Source: Pantoea coffeiphila (GTDB lineage Bacteria > Pseudomonadota > Gammaproteobacteria > Enterobacterales > Enterobacteriaceae). Taken from it: a stretch of DNA of 64,000 nt. The DNA lies in NCBI RefSeq assembly GCF_016909495.1, contig NZ_JAFBFW010000006.1:62001-126000 (forward strand), read 5' to 3'. The translations under genes were made by a program, and so were the position numbers. Shown piece after piece: positions 17,600 through 26,364 of the stretch. The number at the start of each line of letters is the position of its first letter. Position 1 is the first letter of the stretch. The notes under the pieces were generated by a model. The model saw only the letters and a list, made by a program, of their open reading frames with translations, was not told where the DNA came from and did no database searches.

Positions 17600-18965
17600 G
17601 AGGTTCCTCCGGGAAGCTGTCGTTGTTTTCTTGCTTAGGCTCAAAGTTCAGGCGCTGGATTTTACCGGCTACAAACAGATAGCAGCAGAGATTCAGGAAG
17701 GCACAAACGCCGACAAATATCAGTGCACCGTTAAATGAGCCGGTATCTTGAATGATATACGCAATGATAATTGGCGTGAAAATACCTGAAATATTACCAA
17801 TCATGTTGAATAATCCGCCGCTCAGCCCGACCGCTTCTTTCGGCGAGAAGTCAGAAACAACACACCAACCCATCGCGCCAAAACCTTTACCGAAGAACGC
17901 CAGCGACATAATCGCTACGACAACCCATGCGGAATCAACGTAATTACAAATCACCATGCTGACAGCGAGCAGCATGCCAATCACGATCGGCGTTTTGCGC
18001 GCAGCCGACAAACTGAATCCGCGCGCCAGCATGGCATCTGACAGTACACCGCCGAGCAGCGCACCCGCGCAGCCGCAAAGCGCTGGGAGTGAAGCAACAA
18101 AACCGGCTTTCAGAATCGTCATACCCCGATCGTGTACCAGATAAACCGGAAACCAGGTGAGGAAGAAGTAAGAAAGCACGGTAAAGAAGAACTGCCCCAT
18201 GTAAACCCCCAACGCCAGACGGCTGGTGAGCAACTTACGTGTGTAACCTTTGCCGCTTTTATCGCCTTTCCTGGTGGCCTTCATGTTAGTTAAGCCACCG
18301 CCGGACTGAATGTATTCCAGCTCCACGTTGTTGACCAACGGATGCACTTTGGGTGTATCAGCCAGCACGCGATGCATCAACAGTGAGACCAGGATGCCGA
18401 GGCCACCCATAAACCAGAAGACGGCCTCCCAGCCAAAGGTATAAGAGAACCATCCCATCAGCGGCAGGAATACGACTAACGCAAAATACTGTGCAGCGGT
18501 GGTGAAACCGGACGCTTTACCGCGCTCTTTTGCCGGGAACCATGCAGCGAGAAAACGGGAGTTTGCGGGAAGCGTGGGTGCTTCGATTAACCCCATCATG
18601 AAGATGAAGCCAAACATCATAATACGTGTCACCCAGACGTTATCGAATGAGGTGCTGAACCCGACAAGGAAAACGAAAAAAGACCAGGTAAAGACGCCGG
18701 TTACCAGTACCTTTTTGGAACCAAAGCGATCGAGTAGCCAGCCGCCAGGATATTGGCCCAAAACATAAGCCCAGGTGAAGGTAGAAATTAGATAACCCAG
18801 TGCGACAATATCCAGACCAGCGGATTTCATCATGTCGGTGCCAGCAATCGAGAAGGTGGCTCGGTCACCATGATTGAGAGCAATACTGAGAAACACCATC
18901 AGCAAAATCATATAGCGATAGTGAGTCGGTTTATTTTTTCGTGCAGTAGAGTTCAGAGTATCCAT
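17583..18965 (-). CDS. MFS transporter, anion:cation symporter (GudP/ExuT-like)
   Basis: 460 residues, 12 predicted membrane segments. Motifs of the hexuronate/glucarate/tartrate branch are present: NHGDRATFSIAG, LGYLISTFTWAYVLGQYPGGWLLDRFGSKKV, EAPTLPANSRFLAAWFPAKERGKASGFTTAAQYF and the central loop. It probably imports a carboxylated sugar acid, complementing the two CitMHS carriers of the island. It starts 11 bases after the amidohydrolase gene; the next gene overlaps its 3' end. Confidence 0.93.
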   Translation of the reverse strand: MDTLNSTARKNKPTHYRYMILLMVFLSIALNHGDRATFSIAGTDMMKSAGLDIVALGYLISTFTWAYVLGQYPGGWLLDRFGSKKVLVTGVFTWSFFVFLVGFSTSFDNVWVTRIMMFGFIFMMGLIEAPTLPANSRFLAAWFPAKERGKASGFTTAAQYFALVVFLPLMGWFSYTFGWEAVFWFMGGLGILVSLLMHRVLADTPKVHPLVNNVELEYIQSGGGLTNMKATRKGDKSGKGYTRKLLTSRLALGVYMGQFFFTVLSYFFLTWFPVYLVHDRGMTILKAGFVASLPALCGCAGALLGGVLSDAMLARGFSLSAARKTPIVIGMLLAVSMVICNYVDSAWVVVAIMSLAFFGKGFGAMGWCVVSDFSPKEAVGLSGGLFNMIGNISGIFTPIIIAYIIQDTGSFNGALIFVGVCAFLNLCCYLFVAGKIQRLNFEPKQENNDSFPEEPHASQR

Positions 18966-18976
18966 TATATTCGGCC

Positions 18977-19867
18977 TTATTTGGCATTCGACTCAGTAAA
19001 TCGGTAAAGGTCAGCCGGATTCGACACAAATAATTTATGTCGTACCTGTTCGTTACTTGCCCAGTTAAATATCTGCGAAAGGATTAATGCATCATCTGGC
19101 ATATTTTTATTCGCGCTAATTAAATTAGGGTGCGGCCAGTCGCTCCCCCACAACACGCGTTCAGTTGCATCATGTATAAAGGATTTCATTACGCTTGCCA
19201 TATCAGAAACATCAGCGCGAGTTGACTGGTGATAGAGCGCTGAAAGTTTCACCCAACAGTGTCCCTGATCGATTAGTTCCCATGCCAGCCGCCATGCCTG
19301 ATGATCAAGAGGCTGCGGCTGCGGCAGACGGAAAAAGTGATCAATGACCAGATTTCCGGGCACCCGCAACAGCAGGGGACGCAGTTCCCACAGCATATCT
19401 GCGGTGGCGTGTACCTGAATATGCCAACCTCGTTCCACCAGCCGGTGTGCCAGGGGCAGAAGCATTTCAGGGGTTGTCGCGCTTCCCGCCCCGAAATTAA
19501 AACGCACACCAGTCACACCCGCGCTGCCAAGCCTGTCCAGCTCACTGTCGGTGATACGATCTGTCACCACGGCTTCACCGCGTGCACTGCTACCGAACTG
19601 CGACAGTGCATCCAGTAAACAGCGATTGTCTGTACCGTATGAAGAAGGCTGCACAACGACATGTCTGCTGAATCCCAGCCGATTTTTGAAACTGCGATAA
19701 TCATTAACTGTGGCATCAGGCAGATCGCGTTTATCATCCGGCGCATAAGGGAATCGCCGATCAAAAATATGATGATGGCAGTCGCAGCTTTGTGGTGGTA
19801 ATACGATGTCCGGCAGAGAAGAAATAGTACTGTATTTCACTTTTTCTGCTAAATAATGGCTGTTCAC
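18977..19867 (-). CDS. Amidohydrolase-family lactonase (LigI / galactarolactone isomerase-like)
   Basis: 296 residues, PF04909-type TIM barrel. Visible active-site segments are DCHHHIFD near the N-terminus, GVRFNFG, IQVHATADMLWEL, LVIDHFFR and VLWGSDWPHP near the end (terminal Asp). Related characterised enzymes are 2-pyrone-4,6-dicarboxylate lactonase (LigI), D-galactarolactone isomerase and 4-sulfomuconolactone hydrolase, all acting on carboxylated lactones. It likely opens or isomerises a lactone made from the imported acid. The start codon is GTG at 19867, 19 bases after the racemase-like gene. Confidence 0.88.
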   Translation of the reverse strand: MNSHYLAEKVKYSTISSLPDIVLPPQSCDCHHHIFDRRFPYAPDDKRDLPDATVNDYRSFKNRLGFSRHVVVQPSSYGTDNRCLLDALSQFGSSARGEAVVTDRITDSELDRLGSAGVTGVRFNFGAGSATTPEMLLPLAHRLVERGWHIQVHATADMLWELRPLLLRVPGNLVIDHFFRLPQPQPLDHQAWRLAWELIDQGHCWVKLSALYHQSTRADVSDMASVMKSFIHDATERVLWGSDWPHPNLISANKNMPDDALILSQIFNWASNEQVRHKLFVSNPADLYRFTESNAK

Positions 19868-19886
19868 GGCCTTGCCTTAATTTTGA

Positions 19887-20540
19887 TTAACTCATCAAAC
19901 GCTTTAATTTCGCTACGGCGGCCTGAGGGCTACTTAATACAGGGCACACCACTGCGGCCTGGACATTTTCAAAAGCGACTTCCATAGAGAAATGGGCGAG
20001 TACAATTGCATCGGCATGCTGATTCTGACGAGCAGCTTCAATAATCAGTTTGTTGTGTAGCGCAACATCACCTGCGTTCAAGGCATCACGCGCGCCAGCG
20101 ACTACCACGGCGGTCATTCTTGCGTTTGATTGTTTGGCTGAAGCTAGATCACGGAATTCAGCTTCCATGCCAGCTACGGCTGGTGCGAACGTGGCGAGCA
20201 TAACGATGTCTTCACCTTGTTCTAATGCGGCTTCAAACATGGCCTCGTTAGGTTTTAACACCGGAAGTGTATGCTGCCTTGCGCAATCATCAATTGCGCT
20301 ACCAAAGGCCGAACAGGTAAACAATACCGCAGCCGCATTAATACTGACCGCATAGTCAACCAGCGAGTGAATACGCTTGTTCAAACGCGGACTAATTTCA
20401 GTGACTTTCGCGCGATCGGTGCTTAAGGCATCATCCAGTAAGTTACTGATGTCAGCCTCCGGCCACTGTTTAGCAAAGGTGTCATTGATTGGTGCGACCG
20501 CAAGCGGTGTCGCGTGAATCATTACAATACGTTGGCTCAT
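19887..20540 (-). CDS. Asp/Glu/hydantoin racemase-superfamily protein
   Basis: 217 residues. The two Cys-containing segments of the family are present: VLFTCSAFGSAIDD and AAVVCPVLSSPQAA, with HFSMEVAFENV between. The superfamily contains amino acid racemases, maleate isomerase and arylmalonate decarboxylase, so an isomerase or decarboxylase acting on a dicarboxylate fits the operon. The start at 20540 is chosen because GGAGA stands 8 bases upstream; the frame extends 10 codons further without support. Confidence 0.85.
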   Translation of the reverse strand: MSQRIVMIHATPLAVAPINDTFAKQWPEADISNLLDDALSTDRAKVTEISPRLNKRIHSLVDYAVSINAAAVLFTCSAFGSAIDDCARQHTLPVLKPNEAMFEAALEQGEDIVMLATFAPAVAGMEAEFRDLASAKQSNARMTAVVVAGARDALNAGDVALHNKLIIEAARQNQHADAIVLAHFSMEVAFENVQAAVVCPVLSSPQAAVAKLKRLMS

Positions 20541-20594
20541 CGTATTCTCCGCGAAACCGGACCGCTGCATTCTGCAACGGCCCGATATCAGCTA

Positions 20595-21665
20595 TTACGC
20601 GCGAATTACCGCAGCGACTTTATCCGCAAATGCTTTGGTACCGCAGTTGCCACCCAGATCCGGCGTGCGGGTTTCAGGGTTTTCGAGCACTTCGTCGACG
20701 GCGCGGTTAATTTCTTCCGAGGCCTTCAGGAACTTAGGCTGGTTATGCTTCTCGGCATACCATGCCAGCATCATAGCGGCAGACAGGATCATCGAAACCG
20801 GGTTGGCTTTATCCTGATTCTGAATATCTGGCGCTGAACCATGCTGTGCCTGTGCGCAGCAAAGGGTGTCGCTGGCCATAATGGAACCAGCCAGACCCAG
20901 GCTACCTGACAACTCGCTCGCTAAATCACTGATGATGTCACCATAGAAGTTGGTAGCGACCAGCACGTCGAAACGCTCCGGGTTCCGCACCAGGTGTGCC
21001 GTCGATGCATCAACTAGCAGGTCATCCAGCTCGACTTCCGGGAAGTCTTTTGCCACATCACGCACGGCTTCCAGGAACAAGCCATCAGTCATATGGAAGC
21101 TGTTGGCTTTATGGATTGCTGTGACTTTCTTCTTACGCTGCATTGCCAGCTCGAAGGCTTTGCGCGCGATACGCTCTGAGCAGTGACGGGTGATTTTACG
21201 GGTAGACAGCGCCATGTCCGGGCTTGGCATTACTTCGCCCCAGCCACGTGTCATGTTGCGGTCTGGGTAAAAGCCTTCTGTTGCTTCACGCATGATCACC
21301 AGATCCATTGACTTACCCTCTTTCATGTTCGAGGTCAGGAATGGACGGGTACGTGCTGGACGCACGTTAGCGTAAAGATCCAGGCCAATACGGAAGCCTG
21401 CAGACACGTTACGGCCACCTTTTTCAGGAGCCGGGTAATCAGCATGGGACTGCGTACCCAGAATGATGCCGTCATAGGTTTTCGCTTTGTCTAATGATTC
21501 CTGACGCAGGGTTGTGCCGTGGAGCTCCAGGCTTTTAAAACCGACATCTTCATAGTCAAACTCAAAACCCAGTCCGAAAGCTTTGTCGAGAGAAGTCAGC
21601 ACGGTTACCGCAGCTGAGGTGATTTCAGGGCCGATGCCGTCGCACGGCAAAACCAGAATACGCAT
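20595..21665 (-). CDS. Isocitrate/isopropylmalate/tartrate dehydrogenase-family enzyme
   Basis: 356 residues. Landmarks of the metal-dependent beta-decarboxylating dehydrogenases are present: ILVLPCDGIGPEI, GIILGTQSHADYP, DLYANVRPARTRPFL (substrate Arg), VTAIHKANSFHMTDGLFLEAVRDVA (Lys), LVATNFYGDIISDLASELSGSLGLAGS (metal Asp residues) and AQHGSAPDIQNQDKANPVSMILSAAMML. NAD+ preference is likely. The family includes tartrate dehydrogenase and D-malate dehydrogenase. It is the first gene of the seven-gene minus operon; the ATG at 21665 has GGAG eight bases upstream, preferable to the GTG two codons earlier. Confidence 0.92.
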   Translation of the reverse strand: MRILVLPCDGIGPEITSAAVTVLTSLDKAFGLGFEFDYEDVGFKSLELHGTTLRQESLDKAKTYDGIILGTQSHADYPAPEKGGRNVSAGFRIGLDLYANVRPARTRPFLTSNMKEGKSMDLVIMREATEGFYPDRNMTRGWGEVMPSPDMALSTRKITRHCSERIARKAFELAMQRKKKVTAIHKANSFHMTDGLFLEAVRDVAKDFPEVELDDLLVDASTAHLVRNPERFDVLVATNFYGDIISDLASELSGSLGLAGSIMASDTLCCAQAQHGSAPDIQNQDKANPVSMILSAAMMLAWYAEKHNQPKFLKASEEINRAVDEVLENPETRTPDLGGNCGTKAFADKVAAVIRA

Positions 21666-21989
21666 ATACACTCCAAATGATTTATCGGTTTCGATTGCAC
21701 TTTTATACCAATAAATGCACTTAATGCAAGGTGACGAAGATCACATTTATCGTACAAAAAAATCACATTTATTATTTTTATATAAATATCAACTAAATAG
21801 ACACTCAGATTGTCATCGGCATGTTTATCATGCTCGCTGACCATCTGTTTAAAAAGCACCCTCGCGGGCTTAAATAATCGATTTGAGCCGCTATTTGTGA
21901 TCGATTCCACAATTTAATACTGTTCATATTTGCATTTTTGTAACCATAAAAGCAGTATGTGCAAATTCAAGCAAGTTAAGGAAACGATC
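21666..21989. promoter_or_regulatory. Divergent promoter region with TGCA-type motifs
   Basis: A 324-base AT-rich region between the dehydrogenase operon and the kinase operon, without a gene of its own. It contains AAATGCA at 21713-21719, TAATGCA at 21722-21728 and TTTGCATTT at 21929-21937, the same heptamers found upstream of the GntR, SDR and lactonase genes. Both operons are probably controlled from here. Confidence 0.5.
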
Positions 21990-23249
21990 ATGACGAAGTT
22001 AGGCGTTATTGCCGACGACTTTACCGGCGCAACCGATATCGCCAGCTTTATGGTGGATGCAGGCTGGAAAGTAGTGATGTTTAATGGGGTGCCATCGCAA
22101 GCATTTGATTCAACAGATGTGGATGCAATCGTGATTGCATTAAAGAGCCGCTCAATTGCAGTTACTGAAGCAGTGAATCGGTCTCTTTCAGCATCTAACT
22201 GGTTGAAATCACAAGGATGCGATCGTCAGTTCTTCAAGTATTGTTCAACTTTCGATTCGACCGAGCAGGGCAATATTGGCCCGGTCACCGATGCTCTGAT
22301 GAAAAACCTTAATACCACGATGACGCTGATCTGCCCGGCGGTACCAGACAATCATCGCACTATCGTTCATGGCCATCTCTTTGTGAAAGGCGAGCTGCTG
22401 AACGAGAGCGGTATGCAGCACCATCCGGTCACACCCATGACGGAATCCTCGTTGAAAAAACTGATGGAAATGCAGTCCAAAGGTTTGTGCGGCAACATCT
22501 CGTTCAACAGCGTAAAACACCACCCGCAAGAGATAACGGGGCAGCTTGATGCGCTGGCGGCGAATAAAACGAAGTACGTGATTTTTGACGTATTAGATAA
22601 TGCGGATTTACTTACTGTTGCGCGCGCTACGCAGGATTTCCCGCTGGTTACCGGTGCCGCGGGGTTAGGTTATGCAATCGCCGCACTGGATACTCAACGG
22701 CATAGTTTCAGCAAAAGCACGATGCAGATCGCGGCCGCAGGTTCCAGCGTCGTTCTTTCCGGCAGCTGCTCTTCAATGACCAATCAGCAGGTCGATTTTT
22801 ATCGGCAACGAGCGCCTTCTCTGGCACTGGATGTGGAGAAAATCATTCATGATGAGAGCTATTTGCACTTTGTCGCCGACTGGGTGCAAAAAAATAAAGA
22901 TGATGGTCTGGCACCCCTGGTTTATGCCACGCAGCCACCGCAAATCATCGAAATTATTCAGCAAAATTACGGCGCGGCGCTGGTGAGTGAAAAGATCGAG
23001 AACTTTTTTGCCCGGCTTGCGCAGCTGCTGAGCTCGGCAGGGTTTAATAAATTCATCGTTGCGGGTGGTGAAACTTCGGGTGCTGTTACGCAAGGACTGG
23101 ACATCAACGGCATGGTGATTGGCGATGCTGTTGCGCCGGGGGTACCGTGGACACAGGTTCTTGGCGAGCAGAAGTGGGTGATTCTCAAATCTGGAAACTT
23201 TGGTAACAACGATTTCTTCCTCAAAGCTCAGGAGCATTTCCATGAGTGA
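21990..23249 (+). CDS. otnK: DUF1537-family acid-sugar kinase (3-oxo-tetronate kinase OtnK-like)
   Basis: 419 residues. The N-terminal signature GVIADDFTGATDIASFMVDAG (Asp9, Asp10) and the C-terminal VAGGETSGAVTQGL..GVPWTQVLG..WVILKSGNFGNNDFF segment are diagnostic of the four-carbon acid sugar kinases that replaced the DUF1537 label. Together with the following aldolase it should phosphorylate a 3-oxo-tetronate. The start is set by AAGGAA eight bases upstream of ATG 21990; the frame is open 20 codons further up. The stop overlaps the start of otnC. Confidence 0.92.
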   Translation: MTKLGVIADDFTGATDIASFMVDAGWKVVMFNGVPSQAFDSTDVDAIVIALKSRSIAVTEAVNRSLSASNWLKSQGCDRQFFKYCSTFDSTEQGNIGPVTDALMKNLNTTMTLICPAVPDNHRTIVHGHLFVKGELLNESGMQHHPVTPMTESSLKKLMEMQSKGLCGNISFNSVKHHPQEITGQLDALAANKTKYVIFDVLDNADLLTVARATQDFPLVTGAAGLGYAIAALDTQRHSFSKSTMQIAAAGSSVVLSGSCSSMTNQQVDFYRQRAPSLALDVEKIIHDESYLHFVADWVQKNKDDGLAPLVYATQPPQIIEIIQQNYGAALVSEKIENFFARLAQLLSSAGFNKFIVAGGETSGAVTQGLDINGMVIGDAVAPGVPWTQVLGEQKWVILKSGNFGNNDFFLKAQEHFHE

Positions 23250-23880
23250 AGCACAGTTACGTCAGGATTTGGTGCGTTACGCCCGCTCCATGTATGAACG
23301 CGGTTACAGCAGCGGTGGCGCAGGCAACATCAGTTTGAAACTGCCGGATGGAAATGTTCTCGCGACGCCGACAAATTCGAGCTTCGGCGATCTCGATGCT
23401 GAGGAACTCAGCAAGGTTACAACGCAAGGTGAATTGCTGTCGGGACAAAAGGCATCCAAAGAAGTGCTGATGCATCTGGCGATGTACCGCCAGCGTCCGC
23501 AATGTGGTGCCATTGTTCACCTGCATTCACCGTGGCTGACGGCGCTATCATGCATGCCCGGTTTGAATTATGAAAATGCTTTACCACCTGTGACACCTTA
23601 CTATGTGATGCGTGTGGGGAAACTGCCGGTCGTTCCCTATATTCGTCCTGGTTCTCCTCTCATTGCTGATGAAGTAGAAAAGCTCGCGGTTAATCACAAT
23701 TCTATTTTACTGGCTAATCATGGGCCGATTATTTCTGGAAAAAATATCCGAGAAGCGGTATTTAACGCCGAAGAATTAGAAGAAACGGCAAAGCTTTATT
23801 TTATGCTTAAGCCCTTTGGGATGAATATATTGACATCAGAAAATGTTAACGAACTAGATTCACTGTTTAATATGAAGTAG
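23242..23880 (+). CDS. otnC: Class II aldolase/decarboxylase (3-oxo-tetronate 4-phosphate decarboxylase OtnC-like)
   Basis: 212 residues, the araD/fucA fold. Metal ligands are visible in IVHLHSPW (two His) and a later His in the LLANHGPIISGKN segment; GGAGNISLKL near the N-terminus and QKASKEVLMHLAMY carry the family substrate residues. OtnC decarboxylates 3-oxo-tetronate 4-phosphate to dihydroxyacetone phosphate. AGGAG precedes the ATG at 23242, which overlaps the kinase gene by 8 bases. Confidence 0.92.
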   Translation: MSEAQLRQDLVRYARSMYERGYSSGGAGNISLKLPDGNVLATPTNSSFGDLDAEELSKVTTQGELLSGQKASKEVLMHLAMYRQRPQCGAIVHLHSPWLTALSCMPGLNYENALPPVTPYYVMRVGKLPVVPYIRPGSPLIADEVEKLAVNHNSILLANHGPIISGKNIREAVFNAEELEETAKLYFMLKPFGMNILTSENVNELDSLFNMK

Positions 23881-23957
23881 CTCCTGATAATCCTGGCCAA
23901 TTTATTGGTCAGGGATAACTGTATCTGAAAATCATAAAATTATAATCGGAACTCATT

Positions 23958-25259
23958 ATGTCATTAATGCTGATCACCGGGATCGTCATGTTCATTGTAC
24001 TGACCTGGTGTTTACTCAAAAATACGTTCCCTCCGGGAATACTGTTTATCATCCTACCGACTGTCGCCGCTTTAATCTGCGGATTCGGTTTTAAGGAGCT
24101 GAGTGAATATGTTGCGCTTGGTCTGAAATCCGTAGTGGGAACAGCAACATTGGTTGCTTTTAGTGCCATGTTCTTTACCCTGATGAAGGAAGCAGGGGTA
24201 TTCGACGTTATTGTGCGATTTATTCTGCGCTTTGTTACACCCTCAACATTTTCCGTATTGCTGGCAACGCTGGTGATTGCTTCTATCTGTAGCCTCGACG
24301 GTAATGCCTACGCGACCTTATTGGTTACCGTTCCTGCGCTGCTGCCTATTTATAAAAAGATGAATATCAGCAAAAAGACGCTGCTGTTACTGGTTACTGT
24401 CGGCGTAGGCGTCACGGGTATTACACCGTGGGGTGGCTCTCTCAATCGTGCTATTGCCGTGACGCATCTCGATATTCTTGAGGTTTACTACAAGCTGCTT
24501 CCTCTGCAAGGTGTGCTGTTTGTGCTTGGCATCGTCTTGTGCTGGTACATGGCTCGGGTGGAAAATCGCAGCGGTTCCGGTATTACGCCAGAAGCATTCC
24601 ATCTTATGCGCCAGGAAATGCTCAACCCAACGCACCGTCCTAATCCGTGGTTATTGAAACTTAACTTTATTTTAGTTATTGCGACTATAGTGATTCTGGT
24701 ATCAGGCTGGGTTGCCGGTAATTTCCTCTTCATGATTTCGTTTTCGTTAGCGGTGATAATTAACTATCCTGACGCAAAAAAGGCGCAGCAAAAAATTAAA
24801 GAGTATGCCGTCACTATCTTCCCAGTTATCGTGATTTTTCTGACTATCGGTGTATTTGTTGGGATTCTGCAAAACACCGGGATTATTAAAGTGTTGGTTA
24901 ATGAGTTGGCGGATATATTCCCGGCCAGTCTTGGTCCGTACCTGTATTTAATTCTGGCCGCCTTTAGTGTACCTATTGTCATCCTGATTGGTTCTGATGC
25001 TTTCTATTTTGCTTTACTTCCGTTGGCCGTGGGATTAGGACAGAGTTTCGACGTGTCACCTCTGCATGTCACCATCGCCATGTTGATAACCGAACAAATT
25101 GGTTTGCTGCTTAGCCCGGTCATACCGGCAACCCATCTGGGACTGAGCTTGCTGGGTCTTCGCGTGGATGAACATGTTCGCCATTCGATGATGAAAGTAT
25201 GGATTATGAGTGTGTGCGCGCTTCTGGCTGCAATCGCGTTCAACATTATTCCGGTGTAA
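23958..25259 (+). CDS. CitMHS-family carboxylate transporter (second copy)
   Basis: 433 residues with about 11-12 membrane segments and the same landmarks as the first copy: SICSLDGNAYATLLVTVPALLP, GITPWGGSLNRAIAV, NYPDAKKAQQKI, TIGVFVGILQNTGI and LIGSDAFYFALLPLAVGL. The sequence is clearly diverged from the first carrier, so this is not a recent duplication. It is third in the kinase operon, 77 bases after otnC. Confidence 0.9.
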   Translation: MSLMLITGIVMFIVLTWCLLKNTFPPGILFIILPTVAALICGFGFKELSEYVALGLKSVVGTATLVAFSAMFFTLMKEAGVFDVIVRFILRFVTPSTFSVLLATLVIASICSLDGNAYATLLVTVPALLPIYKKMNISKKTLLLLVTVGVGVTGITPWGGSLNRAIAVTHLDILEVYYKLLPLQGVLFVLGIVLCWYMARVENRSGSGITPEAFHLMRQEMLNPTHRPNPWLLKLNFILVIATIVILVSGWVAGNFLFMISFSLAVIINYPDAKKAQQKIKEYAVTIFPVIVIFLTIGVFVGILQNTGIIKVLVNELADIFPASLGPYLYLILAAFSVPIVILIGSDAFYFALLPLAVGLGQSFDVSPLHVTIAMLITEQIGLLLSPVIPATHLGLSLLGLRVDEHVRHSMMKVWIMSVCALLAAIAFNIIPV

Positions 25260-25262
25260 AGC

Positions 25263-26015
25263 ATGATCCCTGCTGAACGTCACCAGCAGTTGCTTAAAGT
25301 GCTACAAGGCCAGTGCTTTATAAGCATTGCTGCACTGGCACAGTCGCTCAATGTGTCGGAGATGACCGTACGTCGCGACGTAGCTGAATTGTCATCAAGA
25401 GGCAAATTGCTGGTGGTTCGCGGCGGGGTCAAATCGCTTGCGCCTCCACTCGGGAATACTCTGACAACGGCTGAAAACCGCGTGCTACTGCACGCGGCTC
25501 TCAGTTATTTGGAAGAGAGTCGGGTTATTTTTTTAGACTGCGGTTTGATCTGCCGACAACTGGCGCAGCTGATACCCTGGTCGTCGAAGATGACCGTAGT
25601 CACCAACGACTTCACGATCGCCTGTGACATTATACGGCAGACAAAAGCTCAGTTAGTTTTCATTGGCGGAGAATTAAACCGCAATGACAACAGCTGCGGT
25701 AAGTCTCTGGCTATGGAATCGCTGGGAAGGCTGAGTTTCGATCTGTTGTTTCTTTCCCCTGGAAGCTGGAATGAAAACGGTATCTGGCATCATGACGAGT
25801 ACCGTCAGGAGTGGTATTCATGTCTGATGGCTGGTTCACGGCGAAAGGTGCTTCTGGCTCAGGAGGGAAACTACGATCAAGGCGGTTTGTTCAAACTCTA
25901 TTCTTTGAGTGAACTGGATATGGTTTTGTCGGATTATCCATCTATAGAGCGCCTTCTTTCGGGAAGGGTTGACCCCTTAACGTTGCATCCGCTGCGGAAT
26001 GCATCGAAAAAATGA
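25263..26015 (+). CDS. DeoR-family transcriptional regulator
   Basis: 250 residues. N-terminal winged helix RHQQLLKVLQGQCFISIAALAQSLNVSEMTVRRDVAELSSRGKLLVVRGGV, then the sugar-phosphate-isomerase-like sensor domain (ESRVIFLDCGLICRQLA, TVVTNDFTIACDI, LVFIGGELNRNDNSCGKS). DeoR proteins usually bind phosphorylated sugars, so the signal may be the 4-phosphate made by the adjacent kinase. The gene follows the carrier by 3 bases and ends the plus-strand operon and the AT-richer island. Confidence 0.92.
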   Translation: MIPAERHQQLLKVLQGQCFISIAALAQSLNVSEMTVRRDVAELSSRGKLLVVRGGVKSLAPPLGNTLTTAENRVLLHAALSYLEESRVIFLDCGLICRQLAQLIPWSSKMTVVTNDFTIACDIIRQTKAQLVFIGGELNRNDNSCGKSLAMESLGRLSFDLLFLSPGSWNENGIWHHDEYRQEWYSCLMAGSRRKVLLAQEGNYDQGGLFKLYSLSELDMVLSDYPSIERLLSGRVDPLTLHPLRNASKK

Positions 26016-26364
26016 CTTAATAAATTGAGAAATAACACACCTACAAAACCAGATGGTTTCTCATTATAAATCTGCTGAAATACGGCAGGCCGGCGCAATA
26101 ATTTGAAACAGATGATCTGAAACATTAACCAGCCACACACCTTCGGCAGTTTCCAATGCGTCCACTGATAATGTCGTGCTTTTAACCCTCCTGTATCTTT
26201 TACCGACAATCTGGGCAGTCGCGTCTTATTGCATGCCGAAACAGATAACAACCGATGCACATTTTCCAAAGATAAATGCCACCACCGCACCCAAAACCGC
26301 GGCAGTCGCATTTTTTCTTCTTTCCGATGATGCATCCCGCCTACATTATCAGCCACAACGTCAT
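26016..26364. other. Intergenic region at the island edge, no gene recognised
   Basis: A 349-base stretch between the DeoR gene and the phospholipase D gene. Short frames on both strands show no recognisable protein. It contains the left copy of a 26-base direct repeat at 26200-26225. Probably degenerate sequence at a junction. Confidence 0.5.
26200..26225 (+). repeat. 26-bp imperfect direct repeat, left copy
   Basis: TTACCGACAATCTGGGCAGT followed by CGCGTC; 23 of 26 bases match 32368-32393 in the same orientation. The two copies bracket the TonB/phospholipase D operon. Confidence 0.5.

Noticed and set aside
9631-25259. The two CitMHS genes as a recent duplication
   Set aside because: The proteins share family motifs but differ over most of their length, so they are diverged paralogues or were recruited separately.
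25934-26356. 140-codon minus-strand frame at the right island edge
   Set aside because: Overlaps the DeoR gene and shows no domain; composition is not convincing. A degenerate transposase was considered, but no family motif could be identified.
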